DNA of 64,000 bases from Rhizobium sp. 18055. GTDB taxonomy: Bacteria; Pseudomonadota; Alphaproteobacteria; Rhizobiales; Rhizobiaceae. This document shows positions 17,707 to 26,246 of this stretch, piece after piece. The stretch spans positions 1-64,000 of the forward strand of contig NZ_CACSKD010000004.1 of the NCBI RefSeq assembly GCF_902706285.1, written 5' to 3'. A model generated the notes under the pieces. It worked only from the letters and a program-made list of their open reading frames with translations. It was not told where the DNA came from and ran no database searches. Positions within the stretch are counted from its first letter, which is position 1; each line of letters begins with the position of its first letter. The translations under genes were made by a program, and so were the position numbers.

Positions 17707-19803
17707 TTATGCATTGCCATTACCATCAACTTCCAGTCCAAACACCCTGCCTGTCAGCCAATCCGGCCAGTCGCGCTCGAAAAAGGATGCGGCGCTTTCG
17801 TCCAGCGGTCGATTGGGCCGTGTCGAGATGTGGAGCACTTCGCCGTGCAGCATGACGACGATCTGTTCGGCCCTGTGTTCGTCCTGTTCCCTGCGGAAAC
17901 GGAACTCGGGCAATGGCCCGGCTCGGGTGCTCGGAACGGCTTCTCCCTGCGGGTCGCATATTGCGCGGGCACCGCGGCTTCCTCCGCCATGGCGGATGAA
18001 GAAGTCCAGGGCACCGAGGACCGCTTCGGAAGCGAGCGCCATGTGGCGCCATTGCAGCACCCGAGTGGCTTCCGAGGGACGATCAAAGGCAAGGCCGTGT
18101 TCGCGGATCTGCGCGTTGAGCGCTCTCGCTTCGGCCAATGCATGTTCGACGCTTGCCGGGTCGCAGATCATGCCTGCCTTGTCGCTCATGCGGGCCTGCA
18201 CCTGCGCCCGCACGGATTTGACGGTGAGCGGGCTGTCTGCGCGCAGGACCGCGAGAACACCGGCAACAGCCTCTTTGGCCATGGCGGTGATATCGCCTGC
18301 CGCCCCATGCTTCGCACGCCGGCTGGCGCCGATATGTTCGGCCACCCGCGTCCCGAAAACCTGGCCAGCGTTCAGCGCCGCGCCACCCGGACGGGTGACC
18401 CCATGCGTGCCGGCAGCCTCGCCGACGGCATAGCAACCGGTCAGGCTGCTGCGGCCCCATAGATCGACCTGTATGCCGCCGTTCATGTGCTGGTTATTGA
18501 CCGCGAATTCGAGCGGCTCTATGGCGATGTCGGTCTTGTAGCGGCGATAGAGTTCGATCGCCAGCGGGTTCATATGCCGCAGGCGATCGATCGGTTGCGC
18601 CTGTCGGGCACCGGCATAGCCGAGATACTGACGAACGTCGTCATCGAGCCGGTCGAGGCTGAACGGCAGGTCGCCCAGCACCGGCAACGGGTTGCGGTTG
18701 AAGTCCATGAAGACGCGCCGGCCGGCCGCAGCTTGCCGGACGATCGCAAGGTCGATCAGGCTGGAGCCGAACTCCAGCATCCGGGTCGCGTGGAACGGCC
18801 ACTGATAACCCTTGCGGAACAGGTTCGACGCCATTTCCTGCGTGGTTCGGTAATAATCCGCCAGGAAGTGATGCTCGCCGCCGTCAGCATCGACCGAGTA
18901 GACGTGCGGAAGCGCCTGGACATAGGTGCCGGACAGGTTCCACGGAAAGCCTTCGCGGCGCGTACCGATACCGAACTGGCTTTCGGTCAGGTTGACCAGT
19001 TCGAGGCCGGCCTCAAGCGCTAGGCCGAGCGAGCCGAAGCAGCCGTTCGGATAGACGCTGTTGCGATAAAGCTCGCCGGGGCCGCCGGCGGCAAGCACCA
19101 GGACCGGGCACTGGAATATGGCAAGGCCGAGCGGATTTTGCTCTGTCCGGTCGGCGGCGCGGACCACCAGAATGCCCGCCACCCGGCGCTCAGCCGCCTG
19201 CCCCTCGCTGAGGATCCGGATGGCCGTTGTATGATTGTAGAAAGGGACGCCAAGGCGAATGGTCTCTTCCGCCAGCACTTTCACCATAAGTCTGGAGGTT
19301 CGCGGACCACAGCTGGTGGCGCGACCGACCTCGTCGTGGTCGGTCTGGTATCGGAGCGTGCCACCCAACCGGTCCTGCGGCAACGGCAGGCCGAGGAATT
19401 GCAACGACGCCATCATTCGCGATGATCCGACGGCTTCGACATAGGCGATGTCCTCGTCCATCGCGCCGCCGCTGCGGATGGCGCGTGCCATGGCCTTGTA
19501 GTTGTCGCCCTGATCGGCCGTGTTGGCGGTGTGCAGCGTCTGCTTGTCGGAGCCGGAGCAGGCGGACGTTCCGCCCCAGGCGCTCTGGCTGATGATGACG
19601 ACATGGTCGCCACGCCGTTTCATTTCCACCGCCGCGCGCAAGCCAGCTGCCCCGGAGCCGACGACGACGCAGCCGCTGCGATAGACCGGCACCTCGATAC
19701 CGGCCAGCCGGACCCGTTCGGAGGAGGCGCTTTCCGTTGGCAATCGCGGCATTTCGACATCGGTCAGGGCATCGAGAATGTGTTGCGGAACATCAATCGC
19801 CAT
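17707..19803 (-). CDS. FAD-binding fumarate reductase/succinate dehydrogenase-like flavoprotein
   Basis: A 698-residue flavoprotein. The dinucleotide-binding motif is VVVGSGAAGLRAAVEMKRRG (about 46-66). The FAD-associated stretches are AWGGTSACSGSDKQ, LAAGGPGELY and GCYAVGEAAGTHGVTRPGGAALN. The first 45 residues are an extension before the Rossmann fold. Family members oxidise or reduce a C-C bond next to a carboxylate or keto group. It is the last gene of the minus-strand catabolic island, 43 bp after the GMC gene ending at 19847, and a GGGGTAAGG sequence precedes the ATG. It likely acts with the two GMC oxidoreductases. The substrate is unknown. Confidence 0.85.
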   Translation of the reverse strand: MAIDVPQHILDALTDVEMPRLPTESASSERVRLAGIEVPVYRSGCVVVGSGAAGLRAAVEMKRRGDHVVIISQSAWGGTSACSGSDKQTLHTANTADQGDNYKAMARAIRSGGAMDEDIAYVEAVGSSRMMASLQFLGLPLPQDRLGGTLRYQTDHDEVGRATSCGPRTSRLMVKVLAEETIRLGVPFYNHTTAIRILSEGQAAERRVAGILVVRAADRTEQNPLGLAIFQCPVLVLAAGGPGELYRNSVYPNGCFGSLGLALEAGLELVNLTESQFGIGTRREGFPWNLSGTYVQALPHVYSVDADGGEHHFLADYYRTTQEMASNLFRKGYQWPFHATRMLEFGSSLIDLAIVRQAAAGRRVFMDFNRNPLPVLGDLPFSLDRLDDDVRQYLGYAGARQAQPIDRLRHMNPLAIELYRRYKTDIAIEPLEFAVNNQHMNGGIQVDLWGRSSLTGCYAVGEAAGTHGVTRPGGAALNAGQVFGTRVAEHIGASRRAKHGAAGDITAMAKEAVAGVLAVLRADSPLTVKSVRAQVQARMSDKAGMICDPASVEHALAEARALNAQIREHGLAFDRPSEATRVLQWRHMALASEAVLGALDFFIRHGGGSRGARAICDPQGEAVPSTRAGPLPEFRFRREQDEHRAEQIVVMLHGEVLHISTRPNRPLDESAASFFERDWPDWLTGRVFGLEVDGNGNA

Positions 19804-19846
19804 CGGCCTTACCCCTCATCGACAGGCTGGTGTTGATCACGAAGCA

Positions 19847-21502
19847 TCACCGAATGTCGGATCGTGCTCTTGGACGGGTATCGTTACGCTCGAAGGCGAA
19901 GATCGCCGACGGCAGCGGTGGCAGTTCGCGGATCAGATCTGCCCCCTTCTCACCGACCATGATGGTCGGCGCGTTGGTGTTGCACGACGGCACGCGCGGC
20001 ATGACGGAGGAATCGCAGACCCGCAGCCCCTCCAGCCCATGCACCCTGAGATCGAGACCGACCACCGCTTCCGGCCCGGCTCCCATCTTGCAGGTGCCGA
20101 CCGGGTGATGATCTGTCTTGGCATTGGCGCAGCCGTAGGCGAACAGTTCCTCGTCAGTCGTCACCTTTGGTCCGGGCAGGCGCTCGGCCATCACATAGGG
20201 CTTGAGCGCATCCTGTTGCATGATCTCGCGGGCGATCTTCAGTCCCTCCAGCGACATCTTCCGGTCGTGCGGATCATCCCAATAATTGGGATCGATCAGC
20301 GGCGCAGCCGAGGGATCGGCCGAAGCCAGCCGAACCGTGCCGCGCGAGCGCGGATGCAGATAGGCCGAGTTCAAGGTGACGCCGGCATTTCTCAGCTTCT
20401 CGACGCCGGCTTCTATGCCGGAGCCCAGGCCGAGGTGGAACTGGATGTCGGGCGAGCGCGCCTCGGGATCGGCATACCAAAAGCCGCCTGTCTCGAAGAG
20501 CGACGAGGCCACCGGGCCGCTCTTGAACAGCAGGTATTGCAGCCCGGCCCAAGCTGTGCGGTGAAGCTTGGCGACACCGTCATAGGTATGGTCGCCTGTG
20601 CATTCGGAAATCACGAACAGGTCCAGGTGATCCTGCATGTTGCCGCCGACGCCGGGAAGGTCGTGGCGAACGTCGATGCCGACCGATCTCAGGTGGTCGG
20701 CAGGACCGATCCCGGATTGCAGGAGCAACTTCGGCGAGCCGATGGCGCCGGAGGAAACCAGCACCTCGCGCTCGGCCCGGATGATTTCGGTTGCCTGTCC
20801 GTTGACGACTTCGACGCCGACCGCGCGATTGCCTTCGAGCACGATCCTGGAGACCCGCGCGCCGGTCCTGACCGTCAGGTTCTTGCGATCCCTGATGGGA
20901 AGCAGGTAGGCCATCGATGCCGATGACCGCCGGCGATCGCGCTGGGTGAGCTGATAGAAGCCGACACCTGCCTGCTGCCGGCCGTTGAAGTCGCCGTTAT
21001 ACGGAATACCCAACTCCTGGCCGGCGCGGATATAGGCGTCACAAATCGGTAGTGCCGACACCGGCATCGATACGCCAAGAGGTCCGCCATAGGAATGGTA
21101 GTCGTCCGCGAAACGCTGGTTGTCCTCGGCACGCTTGAAGTAAGGCAGGATGGCGCGATAGTCCCATCCTTCGCATTTGTCTTCGCTGGCCCAGAGATCA
21201 TAGTCGGCAGCGTTGCCGCGGGTGTAAAGCTGAGCATTGATGGAAGAGCCGCCGCCGATCACCTTGGCCTGGGTGTAGCGGAGCACCCTGCCCTTCATGT
21301 GCTTTTGCGGCACCGTGCTCCAGCCCCAGCTGGCGACGCCCTTGGTCATTTTCGCAAACCCGGCCGGCATGTGGAACAACGGATTCCAGTCGCCTCCGCC
21401 GGCCTCGAGAAGCAGCACGGTCACATCCGGATCTTCGCTCAGGCGGTTGGCGAGGACACATCCTGCGGGGCCTGCGCCGGTGATGATGTAGTCGAAACGC
21501 AT
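19847..21502 (-). CDS. GMC oxidoreductase, choline dehydrogenase-like
   Basis: A 551-residue FAD-dependent alcohol dehydrogenase or oxidase of the GMC family. It has an N-terminal FDYIITGAGPAGCVLANRL, the GMC signature VIGGGSSINAQLYTRG, the second signature VSSGAIGSPKLLLQSGIG, and C-terminal HHPVGTCKMG (catalytic His region) plus DSSVMPRVPSCNTNAPTIM, where the second catalytic His is replaced by Asn. ATG 21502 is preferred because AGGA lies about 10 bp upstream; ATG 21520 is also possible. Together with the second GMC gene and the flavoprotein it forms the oxidative part of the island. The likely electron acceptor is a quinone or the respiratory chain, as in related enzymes. Confidence 0.88.
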   Translation of the reverse strand: MRFDYIITGAGPAGCVLANRLSEDPDVTVLLLEAGGGDWNPLFHMPAGFAKMTKGVASWGWSTVPQKHMKGRVLRYTQAKVIGGGSSINAQLYTRGNAADYDLWASEDKCEGWDYRAILPYFKRAEDNQRFADDYHSYGGPLGVSMPVSALPICDAYIRAGQELGIPYNGDFNGRQQAGVGFYQLTQRDRRRSSASMAYLLPIRDRKNLTVRTGARVSRIVLEGNRAVGVEVVNGQATEIIRAEREVLVSSGAIGSPKLLLQSGIGPADHLRSVGIDVRHDLPGVGGNMQDHLDLFVISECTGDHTYDGVAKLHRTAWAGLQYLLFKSGPVASSLFETGGFWYADPEARSPDIQFHLGLGSGIEAGVEKLRNAGVTLNSAYLHPRSRGTVRLASADPSAAPLIDPNYWDDPHDRKMSLEGLKIAREIMQQDALKPYVMAERLPGPKVTTDEELFAYGCANAKTDHHPVGTCKMGAGPEAVVGLDLRVHGLEGLRVCDSSVMPRVPSCNTNAPTIMVGEKGADLIRELPPLPSAIFAFERNDTRPRARSDIR

Positions 21503-21519
21503 ATTGCTGTCCTGTTTCA

Positions 21520-21621
21520 TCAAGCGAGTTCAAGGATTGCATCGAGCGCCGGCATAGGCACACTGCCCGTCAGGCAGCTGCCATTGCTGTCCCTGCCGGC
21601 GATCAATTCGACGGAGCTCAT
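21520..21621 (-). CDS. 33-residue ORF coupled to both GMC genes
   Basis: A 33-residue open frame begins MSSVELIAGRDSNG and ends LDAILELA. Its ATG overlaps the TGA of the upstream GMC gene (ATGA, 21618-21621). Its own TGA overlaps an in-frame ATG of the downstream GMC gene (TGATG at 21518-21522). No ribosome binding site of its own is obvious, so it would rely on coupled translation. I recognise no family. It could be a real small protein, a coupling leader, or the remnant of an accessory-subunit gene. Confidence 0.35.
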   Translation of the reverse strand: MSSVELIAGRDSNGSCLTGSVPMPALDAILELA

Positions 21622-23123
21622 GCTTTCAACTCCTTCGCTGCGATGTGGTCAGCGACGCGCAACGCCTGGCTTGCCACAGTCAGCGCCGGATTGACGGCGG
21701 CGGAGGTGGGCAGGAAACTTGCATCGACCACGAACAGGTTCGGATGATCATAGGCGCGGCAGAAGGTATCCAGCGGCGCGGATGCCGGATCGCTGCCGAT
21801 CCTGACCGTTCCGCATTGATGCGACGGCGTGCGCTTGTCAAACGGGCGGCTGAGCACGATCGGAAAACCGATCGACTTCAATATGCCCTTCAGCTTCGCC
21901 ACCAGGGACAGATGCGCATCCCAGTTGGTGCGATGCCATTTCAGAACGATCCGCTCACCATCCACCATCACCCGGCTTTCCGGGTTCGGAATGTCCTCGC
22001 TCATCGCATAAAAATCGATGGCGTGGCCGGTGATCCGATCGAGCAGCCATTCGGGGACGCGCGGCATCGATCCCTTCAGCACCTTGCCGGAAATGCGGCC
22101 GAGAAGCTGCACATTGCCGAGCGGCGGGCCGCCATTGCCGTCAGAGAGATAGAAATCGTTGAAGGCGAAGGTCTTCTGGTAGATCGAGGTGTTCCGGTAT
22201 TTCGGCGACACGCCGATCACTGCCGAGGAATTGTGGTTCATGAAATTGCGCCCGACCTGATCGGAGGCGTTGGCCAGACCTCGTGGGAAATTGCCGTTCG
22301 CAGACCGCAGCAACAGCACGGCCGACTGCACCGCACCGGCGCTGAGGATGACGAGCTTCGGACGGAGCGTGCGGACTTCACCATTTTGGCGATAGGTGAC
22401 GCCGGAAATCCGCCCACCGGCTTCGGCCTCAAGCTTGATGACCGGCGAGCCGGTCTGCAGCCGTACATTGTCATAGGCTAGCGCCAGCGAAAGCGCGGCC
22501 GTCTCGGCATCCATCTTGCCGTCATCGGAGTTGGGATGCGCATCCCAAGGTGTGCGGGCCTTTGCCAGCCATCGGTCGATATCGACGCCAAGCGGCAGCG
22601 AGAACGGGTGCAGCCCCTTGCGCTTCAGCCGCGACCGGATGTCGGCAATCGACGGCTCCTCTGGCACCGGCGGGTAATCGTAGCTTGTGGAATGGACGGG
22701 CTCTGTCGGGTCTTCGCCGAGCGCGCCGCGCACGCGATACATCTGCTCCGCGCGACCGTACCAGGGCTCCAGTTCCTCGTAAGGAAACGGCCAGGCCGGC
22801 GAAACACCTTCACGGTGTTGGATCTCCTCGAAATCCTCACGGCGATAGCGCGACAGCACCGCCCCGAAGAATTTCGAGTTGCCGCCGACGTTATAATAGT
22901 TGCCGGGGTTGAAGCCGGTTCCATCAGCCTCGTACCAGGTCTCTTTCGGTCGAAAGTGCCCGCGCTGGAAAATCGCCCGCTGATCGCGATTGACGGGGTG
23001 ATCCGCAATCCGTTCGCCGGCTTCGAGGATCAGGATCTCGGCGCCGGTCGCGGCGAGGCCGGCGGCGACTGTCGCGCCGCCGATGCCGGAGCCGATGATG
23101 ACGATGTCAGGTGTCTTGCTCAT
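21618..23123 (-). CDS. GMC oxidoreductase
   Basis: A 501-residue flavoprotein with DIVIIGSGIGGATVAAGLAATG at the N-terminus (motif GSGIGG), YYNVGGNSKFFGAVLSRY, LVILSAGAVQSAVLLL and the C-terminal HQCGTVRIGSDP, DASFLPTSAAVNPALTVASQALRVA. The HQ-G-x-x-R-x-G-x-D pattern and the terminal N-P-x-x-T are the GMC active-site end, so both catalytic positions (His, Asn) look present. It resembles glucose-methanol-choline enzymes of the glucoside or polyol 3-dehydrogenase type. It follows the ABC ATPase gene by 24 bp on the same strand, so it belongs to the transporter operon. Confidence 0.88.
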   Translation of the reverse strand: MSKTPDIVIIGSGIGGATVAAGLAATGAEILILEAGERIADHPVNRDQRAIFQRGHFRPKETWYEADGTGFNPGNYYNVGGNSKFFGAVLSRYRREDFEEIQHREGVSPAWPFPYEELEPWYGRAEQMYRVRGALGEDPTEPVHSTSYDYPPVPEEPSIADIRSRLKRKGLHPFSLPLGVDIDRWLAKARTPWDAHPNSDDGKMDAETAALSLALAYDNVRLQTGSPVIKLEAEAGGRISGVTYRQNGEVRTLRPKLVILSAGAVQSAVLLLRSANGNFPRGLANASDQVGRNFMNHNSSAVIGVSPKYRNTSIYQKTFAFNDFYLSDGNGGPPLGNVQLLGRISGKVLKGSMPRVPEWLLDRITGHAIDFYAMSEDIPNPESRVMVDGERIVLKWHRTNWDAHLSLVAKLKGILKSIGFPIVLSRPFDKRTPSHQCGTVRIGSDPASAPLDTFCRAYDHPNLFVVDASFLPTSAAVNPALTVASQALRVADHIAAKELKA

Positions 23124-23147
23124 GCTGCTGCTCTATCCGCCGTCAGA

Positions 23148-24263
23148 TCATGCGATCCGTGCCTGGCTCTGCGGGTCGAAGAACACGACCTTGTCGAGAT
23201 TGAACGCCAGCCGCGCATTCTGGCCGGGCTGGATGCGGGCGTCGGCGCGCAGGCGCGCCACCACCTCCTTGCCGCCGAGCTTGGTGACTGCAAAGGTGTC
23301 CGAACCGGCTGGCTCGACGACGTCGATCAGGCAATCGCCCTCGGCGACTGTCCGGGCGTTGCGGTCTGCACCGTCAGGGTCGGTCAATGCTTCCGGGCGG
23401 ATGCCGAAGACGATCTGCCGGCCGGCATGTGCCTGCAACGCCTCTCTGCCCGGCGCGATCGGCAGCCGGATCGGCTCGCCGCTCGGGCGCGGCAGCGAGA
23501 CCGAGAGGCCGTTGGCACCCTGCTCGATCGTGCCGGAGAGGAGGTTCATCGCCGGAGACCCCATGAAGTCGGCGACGAACATGTTGGAGGGATTGTTGTA
23601 GATCTCCGCCGGCGTGCCGAACTGCTGCACCTCGCCGTCCCTCATCACGGCGATCTTGGTCGCCAGCGTCATCGCCTCGATCTGGTCGTGGGTGACGTAG
23701 ACGATCGTCGTGCCGGTTGCCTGGTGTAGCCGCTTGATCTCGATGCGCATGTCGACGCGCAGCTTGGCGTCGAGGTTCGACAGCGGTTCGTCGAACAGGA
23801 AGAGTTTCGGGTCGCGCACCAGCGCCCGGCCCATGGCAACGCGTTGCCGCTGGCCGCCGGAGAGCTGGCTCGGCTTGCGGTCGAGCAGGTGGCCGATCTG
23901 CAGCACCTTGGCGACCTTGTCGATTGCCTTCTTGCGTTCGTCGACGGGCACGCCGCGCATCTCCATGCCGAAGGAGATGTTCCCTGCCACCGTCATGTTC
24001 GGATAGAGCGCATAGCTCTGGAACACCATGGCGATATCGCGCTTGGACGGGTGCAGATCTGAGATCGTGCGGCCATCGACGCGAATATCGCCTTCGGTGA
24101 TCGCTTCCAGCCCGGCAATGGTGTTGAGCAGCGTGGACTTGCCGCAGCCGGAAGGGCCGACCAGCACTAGGAAGCCGCCTTTTTCCAGCTCAAGGTCGAT
24201 GCCCTTGAGGATTTCCAATGCGCCGAAGCGCTTTCTGAGGTTTGAGATTTCTAGGAAAGCCAT
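23148..24263 (-). CDS. CUT1-family sugar ABC transporter ATPase (UgpC/MalK-like)
   Basis: A 371-residue ATPase: Walker A GPSGCGKST, Q-loop FQSYALYPNMTV, signature LSGGQRQRVAMGRALVRDP, Walker B LFLFDEPLSNLD, H-loop YVTHDQIEAMT. The C-terminal TOBE-like domain contains FGIRPEAL, as in MalK and UgpC. It energises the two permeases encoded just upstream (24268-25212 and 25209-26162). The gap to the previous gene is 4 bp. The TOBE region usually carries regulatory contacts. Confidence 0.93.
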   Translation of the reverse strand: MAFLEISNLRKRFGALEILKGIDLELEKGGFLVLVGPSGCGKSTLLNTIAGLEAITEGDIRVDGRTISDLHPSKRDIAMVFQSYALYPNMTVAGNISFGMEMRGVPVDERKKAIDKVAKVLQIGHLLDRKPSQLSGGQRQRVAMGRALVRDPKLFLFDEPLSNLDAKLRVDMRIEIKRLHQATGTTIVYVTHDQIEAMTLATKIAVMRDGEVQQFGTPAEIYNNPSNMFVADFMGSPAMNLLSGTIEQGANGLSVSLPRPSGEPIRLPIAPGREALQAHAGRQIVFGIRPEALTDPDGADRNARTVAEGDCLIDVVEPAGSDTFAVTKLGGKEVVARLRADARIQPGQNARLAFNLDKVVFFDPQSQARIA

Positions 24264-24267
24264 GGGA

Positions 24268-25212
24268 TTATCCTTTGACCGCGCCCGCCATCAGTCCGCG
24301 AACGAAGTAGCGGCCGGCGAGGATGTAAACGAGGAGCGTGGGCATGGCGGCGATCATCGCGGCGGCCATGTTGACATTGTATTCGACGACACCGGTAGAG
24401 GTATTGACGACGTTGTTGAGCGCCACCGTCATCGGCATCGACTCGCCGGTGCCGGCATAGGCCGAGGCAAACAGGAAGTCGTTCCAGATGTTGGTGAACT
24501 GGTAGATCACCGCGACGACGATGATCGGCAGCGAATTCGGCAGCATGATCCGCCAGAAGATCTGGAAGAAACCGGCGCCATCCACCTGCGCTGCCTTCAC
24601 CAACTCGGTCGGGAAGGCTTCGTAATAGTTGCGGAAGAACAGCGTTGTGAAGCCGAGACCGTAGACGACGTGAACGATGACCAGGTTGACGGTCGGATTG
24701 CCGAAGCCGAACGACAGTCCGATCTCGTTGCGCAGCGTGTTGCCGAAGCGGCCGAGGCTGCCGAGGATCGTTGCCATCGGCAGAAGCACCGACTGGAACG
24801 GGATGAAGCAGGCAAACAGCATCAGCCCGAACACCAGCGTGTGGCCGGGAAAGCGCCATTTGGTCAGCACATAGCCGTTCAGCGAACCGAGAATGGTCGA
24901 GATGGCGACGGCCGGAACGACCATCTTGATCGAGTTCCAGAAGTAACCCTTGATGCCGGCGCAGGTGAGACCGACGCAGGTCTCGCCCCATGCCTTGATC
25001 CAGGGCTCCAGCGTCGGCGCACTCGGCAGCGACAGCATGTTGCCGTTCTGGATCTCATCCATGGTCTTGAACGAGGTGACCAGCATGACGAACAGCGGCA
25101 TCAGGTAGATGATCGCGAAGATCACCAGCAGGCCATAGATGAAGACCCGGTTGAGGATTTTCGTGCGGGCGGCGCGCGAGGCGGACGGCACGGTCGAGAT
25201 CACGGCGCTCAT
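24268..25212 (-). CDS. CUT1-family ABC transporter permease (MalG-like)
   Basis: A 314-residue inner-membrane protein with six predicted hydrophobic segments. The coupling motif is EAFPTELVKAAQVDGAGFFQIFWRIMLPNSLP (core E-L-x-K-A-A-x-x-D-G-A at about 215-226), the EAA loop that binds the ATPase. Its ATG overlaps the TGA of the upstream permease (ATGA at 25209-25212), so the two subunits are coupled. It has a long cytoplasmic N-terminus before the first membrane segment. Confidence 0.92.
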   Translation of the reverse strand: MSAVISTVPSASRAARTKILNRVFIYGLLVIFAIIYLMPLFVMLVTSFKTMDEIQNGNMLSLPSAPTLEPWIKAWGETCVGLTCAGIKGYFWNSIKMVVPAVAISTILGSLNGYVLTKWRFPGHTLVFGLMLFACFIPFQSVLLPMATILGSLGRFGNTLRNEIGLSFGFGNPTVNLVIVHVVYGLGFTTLFFRNYYEAFPTELVKAAQVDGAGFFQIFWRIMLPNSLPIIVVAVIYQFTNIWNDFLFASAYAGTGESMPMTVALNNVVNTSTGVVEYNVNMAAAMIAAMPTLLVYILAGRYFVRGLMAGAVKG

Positions 25213-26162
25213 CGCGATTTCTCCCGCAGTTCGGAATAGAGATAGGGAACGATGATCGCGGTGATGGTCATCAGCATGATCACCGCGCTGGCCGAGCCGA
25301 CCGCCATTTCGTTGCGCTTGAAGGTGTATTCGTACATGAAATTGGATGGCAGCCAGGCCGAGCCGCCGGGGCCACCTGACGTCAGCGCGACCACAAGGTC
25401 GTAGGACTTGATCGCCATGTGGGCGAGGACGATGAAGGCGGAGAGGAACACCGGCCGCAGCAACGGAATGATGATCCTGCGATAAAGCTGGATGGTGGTG
25501 GCGCCATCGATCTGCGCCGCCTTCATGATCTCGCCATCGATGCCGCGCAGGCCGGCAAGGAACATCGCCATCACGAAGCCCGACGCCTGCCAGACACCGG
25601 CGATGACGACCGTGTAGATCACGAAATCCTTGTTCTTGATCCAGTCGAAATGGAAGCTGGTCCAGCCGAAATGGTGCAGCGTCTGCTCCAGGCCGAGGCC
25701 CGGATCGAGGAACCATTTCCAGGCAACGCCGGTGACAATGAAGGACAGCGCCATCGGATAGAGAAAGATCGGCCGCAGCACCCCTTCGCCGCGGATCCGC
25801 TGGTCGAGCAGGATCGCCAGGAACAGGCCGAGGCCGAGACAGATGCCGATATAGAGAAAGCCGAATATCCCCATATTGGTGATCGAGGTGTACCAGCTGG
25901 AGGGCGGATCGCTCTCGAAGGTCCAGCGCCAGAGCCGTTGATAGGCCCGCGGCCCGGTCAGCACATAGGACGGGAAGGTCTTGGAATTGGTGAAGGACAG
26001 ATAGACCGTCCAGAGGATGAAGCCGTAGACGAAGACGAGCGTGATGACGAAACTCGGCGCGAGCACGATCTTCGGCAGCGCATCCTGCAGCCAGCCGCGC
26101 ATGGAAAATGACGTTGCGCGTTGCGGTGTGACATCAGGTTTGGTGGTAGCGATAGTGCTCAT
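25209..26162 (-). CDS. CUT1-family ABC transporter permease (MalF-like)
   Basis: A 317-residue permease. The first membrane segment is IVLAPSFVITLVFVYGFIL, and the EAA loop is LRGIDGEIMKAAQIDGATTIQLYRRIIIPLLRP. It pairs with the MalG-like permease. ATG 26162 is preferred: GGGAGGG lies 11 bp upstream, whereas ATG 26171 is too near to it. A perfect inverted repeat (26204-26230) separates this gene from the binding-protein gene. Confidence 0.9.
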   Translation of the reverse strand: MSTIATTKPDVTPQRATSFSMRGWLQDALPKIVLAPSFVITLVFVYGFILWTVYLSFTNSKTFPSYVLTGPRAYQRLWRWTFESDPPSSWYTSITNMGIFGFLYIGICLGLGLFLAILLDQRIRGEGVLRPIFLYPMALSFIVTGVAWKWFLDPGLGLEQTLHHFGWTSFHFDWIKNKDFVIYTVVIAGVWQASGFVMAMFLAGLRGIDGEIMKAAQIDGATTIQLYRRIIIPLLRPVFLSAFIVLAHMAIKSYDLVVALTSGGPGGSAWLPSNFMYEYTFKRNEMAVGSASAVIMLMTITAIIVPYLYSELREKSR

Positions 26163-26203
26163 GACATTCATCCCCCTCCCAAGGGTGACGTTGGCAGTCG
26201 ACA

Positions 26204-26230
26204 TCTTCCCCGCCGCTCAGGCGGGGAAGA
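26204..26230 (-). repeat. hairpin between binding-protein and permease genes
   Basis: TCTTCCCCGCC (26204-26214) and its exact complement GGCGGGGAAGA (26220-26230) form an 11-bp stem with loop GCTCA. No T-run follows in the direction of transcription, so it fits an RNA-stabilising or partial attenuation hairpin. It would keep binding-protein mRNA more abundant than permease mRNA, as is known for other ABC operons. Confidence 0.7.
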
Positions 26231-26246
26231 CCGTGCTTCGCTGAAA

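Noticed and set aside
19778..20926. Long antisense open frame opposite a GMC gene (similarly 22536-23729, 27398-28684, 24028-25239)
   Set aside because: These are GC-rich shadows of recognised genes and have compositions typical of noncoding frames.
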